DNA from: an uncultured Rhodospirillales bacterium
GTDB taxonomy: Bacteria; Pseudomonadota; Alphaproteobacteria; ATCC43930; CGMCC-115725
Assembly (NCBI GenBank): GCA_903897565.1
Contig: CAIUCF010000248.1
Coordinates: 1 to 10,405 of the forward strand
Direction of reading: 5' to 3'
DNA: 10,405 nucleotides
The translations under genes were made by a program, and so were the position numbers. How positions within the stretch are numbered: the first letter of the stretch is position 1; every line of letters starts with the position of its first letter. The notes under the pieces were generated by a model. It was not told the DNA's origin. It saw only the letters and a program-made list of their open reading frames with translations, and did no database searches. Below are positions 7,244 through 10,405 of the stretch, piece after piece.

Positions 7244-7561
7244 ACGAACTACGGTGCCAACGAATTGTGCCGGGACGCCGGTGGTTCGACCATGGGTTCG
7301 TACCCGAGCCACGTGTCCTTCACAAGCCCAAGCCGCGGTGTCGGGGTCGGCTTGGCGGCGGCGATAAACATGCCGCAATTCCGGCACAGCGCCTTCTCGG
7401 TGTTGCAGAAGGATGACGCGGCTTGTAAGAGAATGCAGACGATTTGGCGCTGGACTCGTTGCCGCGATGCATGGCGGATGTGGCGGGTTTCGGGCAGTAC
7501 TAAAGGATGTTGGGCGTTGCGCCTGTGACCGATTTCTGATCCAATGCCGCCCGCACGCTAG

Positions 7562-7575
7562 CGTAAGCGCTTACG
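7562..7575. promoter_or_regulatory. Perfect 14-bp palindrome, possible LacI-family operator
   Basis: CGTAAGCGCTTACG is a perfect dyad 39 bp upstream of the epimerase ATG. Its centre, AAGCGCTT, matches the central-CG, even-symmetry design of many LacI/GalR-family operators. Position and symmetry suggest control of the epimerase operon, but no regulator gene is present in the window. Confidence 0.42.
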
Positions 7576-7614
7576 GTAGGCAAATAATCGATCGAATTTG
7601 CGAGATAAGATGTC

Positions 7615-8607
7615 ATGAGTGTTCGGGGCGCGAAAATATTGGTTTGTGGTGCCGGTGGTTTCATTGGTGGGCATCTCGTCAATACTTTGTTACAGCAAGG
7701 TGCTGCCGCGATCCGGGCGGTCGATGTCAAGCCCCTCGACGAGTGGTATCAGCGGCATCCCGGTGTCGAGAACGTCGTTCTCGATCTGAAGTTGCTCGAA
7801 TCCTGCCAGCGGGCGACGGCCGGTATCGATGGCGTGTTCCAGCTCGCCGCCGATATGGGCGGGATGGGATTTATCGAGAACAACAAAGCGCTGTGTATGC
7901 TCAGTGTGCTGACCAACACGCATATGCTGCTCGCGGCGCGTGACGCCGGGGTCAAGCGTTTCTTCTTTTCGTCCTCCGCCTGTGTTTACAACGGCGACAA
8001 GCAGGTTTCCCCTGATGTCATGCCGCTGCGCGAAGAGGACGCCTATCCGGCACTTCCCGAGGATGGTTATGGCTGGGAGAAGCTCTTCAGCGAGCGTATG
8101 TGCCGCCATTTCCAGGAAGATTTCGGCCTCGAGGCGCGGGTCGCCCGACTGCACAACGTATACGGTCCGGAAGGGACCTGGAGCGGCGGTCGCGAGAAGG
8201 CACCTGCCGCAATCTGTCGGAAGGTCCTCGAAGCCAAACGTTCCGGAAATCACGAAATCGAGATCTGGGGCGATGGCAATCAGACTCGCAGCTTCATGTA
8301 TATCGATGATTGCACAAAAGGAATCATCTCGATCTACGACAGCGGGATCGACGAGCCCATCAACCTTGGATCGACGGAACTGGTCACGATCAACCAGCTC
8401 GTCGACATCGTCGAAGATCTGGCGGGAATAAAGCTTAAGCGGCGCTATAATCTGACGGCGCCCAAGGGCGTAAATGGTCGCAACAGCGACAACACCAAGA
8501 TCAAGAAATATCTCGGGTGGGAGCCGTCGATTCGTCTCCGCGACGGGCTTGCCCAGACCTTGCGATGGATCGAGCAGCAGATGCTCGAGGGCATTCCCAG
8601 TATATGA
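7615..8607 (+). CDS. NAD-dependent epimerase, GDP-mannose 3,5-epimerase-like
   Basis: This is an extended short-chain dehydrogenase of 330 residues, very similar to the GDP-mannose 3,5-epimerase (GME) of plants, which converts GDP-D-mannose to GDP-L-galactose and GDP-L-gulose. It has the NAD-binding GAGGFIG (12-18), LAADMGGMGFI (77-87), SSSACVY (119-125), YGWEK (152-156), HNVYGPEGTWSGGREKAPAA (180-199), WGDGNQTRSFMYIDD and GRNSDNTKIKKYLGWEP. The Arabidopsis catalytic residues C145, Y174, K178 and K217 fall at C123, Y152, K156 and K195, all at one constant offset of 22. The ATG at 7615 has only a weak GAGAT site eight bases upstream. The stop overlaps the next gene as ATGA. It probably supplies a nucleotide-activated L-hexose for the neighbouring glycosyltransferases. 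A different NDP-sugar substrate remains possible. Confidence 0.88.
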   Translation: MSVRGAKILVCGAGGFIGGHLVNTLLQQGAAAIRAVDVKPLDEWYQRHPGVENVVLDLKLLESCQRATAGIDGVFQLAADMGGMGFIENNKALCMLSVLTNTHMLLAARDAGVKRFFFSSSACVYNGDKQVSPDVMPLREEDAYPALPEDGYGWEKLFSERMCRHFQEDFGLEARVARLHNVYGPEGTWSGGREKAPAAICRKVLEAKRSGNHEIEIWGDGNQTRSFMYIDDCTKGIISIYDSGIDEPINLGSTELVTINQLVDIVEDLAGIKLKRRYNLTAPKGVNGRNSDNTKIKKYLGWEPSIRLRDGLAQTLRWIEQQMLEGIPSI

Positions 8608-9398
8608 CGTCCGGCAGCCCGGGCAGCTTCCAATCTATCCTCGGGATCCGGTTCTATACGGGAGAGGCACAGGGCATCGTTGATCTCGTGTCGGAAACCG
8701 GCGGCCTCCTCGTGGCCCCGGCGGCGCCGGCATTGAAGAACATCCCGCACGACAAGGCCTATCGCGACGCTCTCAACGGCGCCGATTACGCCATTGCCGA
8801 CAGCGCCTTCATGGTCCTGATCTGGAACATTGTCAGCCGTCCCGCGATCACGAAGCTTTCAGGCCTGAAATACCTTCGCCTGCTCGTCGAGCAGGGGCAT
8901 TTTCGCAGCGCCGGCGCCAGTTTCTGGGTCCTGCCCAGTGAGACGAGCGCGCGCCGAAATCTCGCGTGGCTCACCGAGGCGGGCGTTGCGGTCCCGGCCG
9001 AAAATGTCTACGTCGCGCCATATTACGAAGGAGAAATCGACGACTCGGGATTGCTCGCCCAATTGCATGCGGTACGGCCGAAACATATCGTCTTATGCAT
9101 CGGTGGCGGCAACCAGGAGCGCCTGGGCCTCTATCTGAAACGCAACCTCGATTATCGCCCCGCCATCCACTGCATCGGCGCGGCAATCGCATTCCTGAGC
9201 GGGGATCAGGTGGGCATCCCGGTCTGGGTCGACTCGATGGGGTTGGGCTGGCTGTGGCGCAGTATTTCGGACCCCGGACAGCACCTCAAGCGCTACTGGG
9301 ACGGTCGGCACCTCGCCGGCCTGATCTTGCGACATCGCGACCGTTCTCCTGTTCCCGCCGAAGCCGCGCTCGGTTCGGACCTCACTGCGAATTCGTAA
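8604..9398 (+). CDS. WecG/TagA/CpsF-family glycosyltransferase
   Basis: Family members (GT26) transfer a sugar from a nucleotide donor to a lipid-linked glycan intermediate at the inner face of the membrane. The start ATG at 8604 overlaps the epimerase stop as ATGA, giving 264 residues. An in-frame ATG at 8517 would lie deep inside the epimerase and adds unrelated sequence. Visible family features are ILGIRFYTG near the N-terminus, YRDALNGADYAIADS (53-67) with the expected catalytic aspartate at D66, the segment KHIVLCIGGGNQE (160-172), CIGAAIAFLSGDQ (190-202), and a C-terminal MGLGWLWRSISDP followed by the basic segment HLKRYW. The usual aspartate-glycine is aspartate-serine here, and the usual G-x-P-x-QE is GGGNQE, so it is a divergent or subgroup member. 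No signal peptide or clear membrane helix is seen. Confidence 0.85.
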   Translation: MTSGSPGSFQSILGIRFYTGEAQGIVDLVSETGGLLVAPAAPALKNIPHDKAYRDALNGADYAIADSAFMVLIWNIVSRPAITKLSGLKYLRLLVEQGHFRSAGASFWVLPSETSARRNLAWLTEAGVAVPAENVYVAPYYEGEIDDSGLLAQLHAVRPKHIVLCIGGGNQERLGLYLKRNLDYRPAIHCIGAAIAFLSGDQVGIPVWVDSMGLGWLWRSISDPGQHLKRYWDGRHLAGLILRHRDRSPVPAEAALGSDLTANS

Positions 9399-9503
9399 GG
9401 GGCCCGGCGTGGCCGCCCGCCCCCGTGCCCCGTTGCCGCGGCTCGTGCACCGCGCCGAGTGTGCGTTCCTCGCGCGGGAACGAATACGGCATTCGGTGTC
9501 GGC

Positions 9504-10405
9504 ATGACCGATTCGAGGCACTATCGGATCCTCCTGGCCGGTCCCTTGCCGCCGCCGCTCAACGGCTTCAGCTATATTACGCAGGAGATGGCCGCGCTGC
9601 TCTCGGAACGCTTCGAGGTGCAGTGCATCGATCTGTCGCCCCATCTCGGCGGCCGTGGCGTCGGCTATCATGCCGCGCGATTATGGCTGGCGACCAGAGC
9701 GGTTGCGGGGCTGCTCAGCGGTAAGGGTGGCAGAGGATGCGCATTCTATGTCGGTTGTGACGGCGGACTCGGCCTTGCCTACACGATCGCGCTTTCGACC
9801 GTCGCACGACTCCAAGGCTATCGGATCTTTATCCACCATCACAGCTTCGCCTATATCAATGCCTGGCGGGTGCTGATGGCCATTCTGCTCGCTGCTGCCG
9901 GGCCGAAGGCAATCCATATCTGCCTATGCGAGACAATGGCTTCGGCGCTCGGCCGGCGCTACGGGCGAACGCTCGATACCGCGATCGTCGCGAACGCTGC
10001 TTTCGTCCCGCCGCAAACCATGGTGGCGGCGCGCCGCGCCGGAACGCTGCGGATCGGCCTTTTGAGTAACCTCGACAACAGCAAGGGTTTGGACGTTTTT
10101 CTCGAGATCGCGCGTCGAGCCGTCTTGGGCGGTCTCGACGTCAGCGCCATCCTCGCCGGACCGGCGACGTCGGATTCGGCGCGAGCCGCGATCGAGGAAG
10201 CGAAAGTCGAGCTGGGCTCGCGCCTCGATTACCGTGGCCCCGTCTATGATGCGGCAAAGCGGCGGTTCTTTCAGGATATCGATGTCTTCATATTCCCGAC
10301 TCGCTACGTCAACGAGGCGCAGCCAACGGTGATCTTCGAGGGGTTTTCCTACGGGATTCCGACCCTGACGGTCGATCGGGGATGCATCCGGACACAGGTC
10401 GGGCA
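9504..10405 (+). CDS. Group 1 (GT4-like) glycosyltransferase, C-terminus outside window
   Basis: From the ATG at 9504 the frame is open for 300 codons to the right edge. The N-terminal domain starts ILLAGPLPPPLNGFSYITQEM, the glycine-containing acceptor-side loop common in GT-B enzymes. A second domain begins near residue 182 (LRIGLLSNLDNSKGLDVFLEIA), followed by AILAGP, DYRGPVYDAAKRRFFQDIDVFIFPTRY in pieces, and the EX7E motif at E271 and E279 (EAQPTVIFEGFSYGIP). This layout is typical of retaining GT4 transferases with a nucleotide-sugar donor. Perhaps 50-80 residues are missing at the right. The gene lies 105 bp after the WecG-type gene on the same strand. No strong ribosome binding site precedes the ATG, so the start is less certain. 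Donor and acceptor are unknown; polysaccharide assembly is inferred from the neighbours. Confidence 0.85.
   Translation, partial: MTDSRHYRILLAGPLPPPLNGFSYITQEMAALLSERFEVQCIDLSPHLGGRGVGYHAARLWLATRAVAGLLSGKGGRGCAFYVGCDGGLGLAYTIALSTVARLQGYRIFIHHHSFAYINAWRVLMAILLAAAGPKAIHICLCETMASALGRRYGRTLDTAIVANAAFVPPQTMVAARRAGTLRIGLLSNLDNSKGLDVFLEIARRAVLGGLDVSAILAGPATSDSARAAIEEAKVELGSRLDYRGPVYDAAKRRFFQDIDVFIFPTRYVNEAQPTVIFEGFSYGIPTLTVDRGCIRTQVG

Larger units (their letters stand above)
7229..7614. other. Divergent intergenic region (386 bp)
   Basis: This region separates the minus-strand acyltransferase from the plus-strand epimerase and should hold the promoters of both. It contains a perfect 14-bp palindrome near the epimerase. 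Next to the acyltransferase on the minus strand, an open frame of 56 codons ending in TAG at 7251-7249 has mostly G or C in third positions and encodes a CNTEKALCRNCG segment. Its only in-frame ATG (7371-7369) lies after the cysteines, so it is not called as a gene; it may be a decayed gene end. The rest shows no recognisable gene, RNA or repeat. I found no convincing -35/-10 pair, although AATAAT at 7583-7588 resembles a -10 element. Confidence 0.6.

Noticed and set aside
7229..7387. N-terminal extension of the acyltransferase from an ATG at 7387
   Set aside because: The 53 added residues are polar and unlike the family, no ribosome binding site precedes the ATG, and the TTG at 7228 has a strong one.
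7588..7595. TCGATCGA-type short palindrome before the epimerase
   Set aside because: An 8-base self-complementary word is common in this composition, and the symmetry does not extend outward.
9399..9503. Very GC-rich gap between the two glycosyltransferase genes, checked for a terminator or small gene
   Set aside because: No perfect stem with a T-run and no plausible small frame; it looks like a plain spacer within a likely single transcript.

Overview
The window is GC-rich with strong codon bias. Gene content points to an alphaproteobacterium: CbiD paired with a CobK-type reductase, an ExoZ-like O-acyltransferase, and GTG/TTG starts with tightly overlapping genes. The exact lineage cannot be fixed from the sequence alone. 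I recognise nine protein-coding genes, two of them cut by the window edges. I see no rRNA, tRNA, CRISPR array, insertion sequence or transposase.

Positions 1-6001 (minus strand) hold a compact cofactor operon. In transcription order it reads bioF - bioC - bioA - bioB - cbiD - cobK. The junctions are ATGA (bioF/bioC), GTGA (bioC/bioA), a 15-bp gap (bioA/bioB), a short overlap (bioB/cbiD, with a non-ATG start) and ATGA (cbiD/cobK). BioC supplies the methyl-masked malonyl primer. BioF, BioA and BioB perform KAPA synthesis, transamination to DAPA, and sulfur insertion. The dethiobiotin synthetase gene bioD is absent from the cluster. CbiD and CobK catalyse consecutive steps of corrin-ring synthesis: C1 methylation giving (cobalt-)precorrin-6A, then its reduction. 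The operon leader (6002-6157) has a perfect 6-bp-stem inverted repeat and a possible promoter.

Positions 6158-10405 are a surface-polysaccharide region. A minus-strand, membrane-embedded acyltransferase-3 protein is followed by a 386-bp divergent intergenic region with a perfect 14-bp palindrome and a small Cys-containing open frame. Then come three plus-strand genes: an NAD-dependent sugar epimerase closely resembling plant GDP-mannose 3,5-epimerase, a WecG/TagA/CpsF-type glycosyltransferase joined to it by an ATGA overlap, and a GT4-like glycosyltransferase that runs off the right edge. Together they suggest synthesis of an exopolysaccharide, capsule or O-antigen containing an unusual L-hexose, decorated with acyl groups. 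The most notable element is the epimerase, which keeps the Cys, Tyr, Lys and Lys active-site residues with the spacing known from the plant enzyme.
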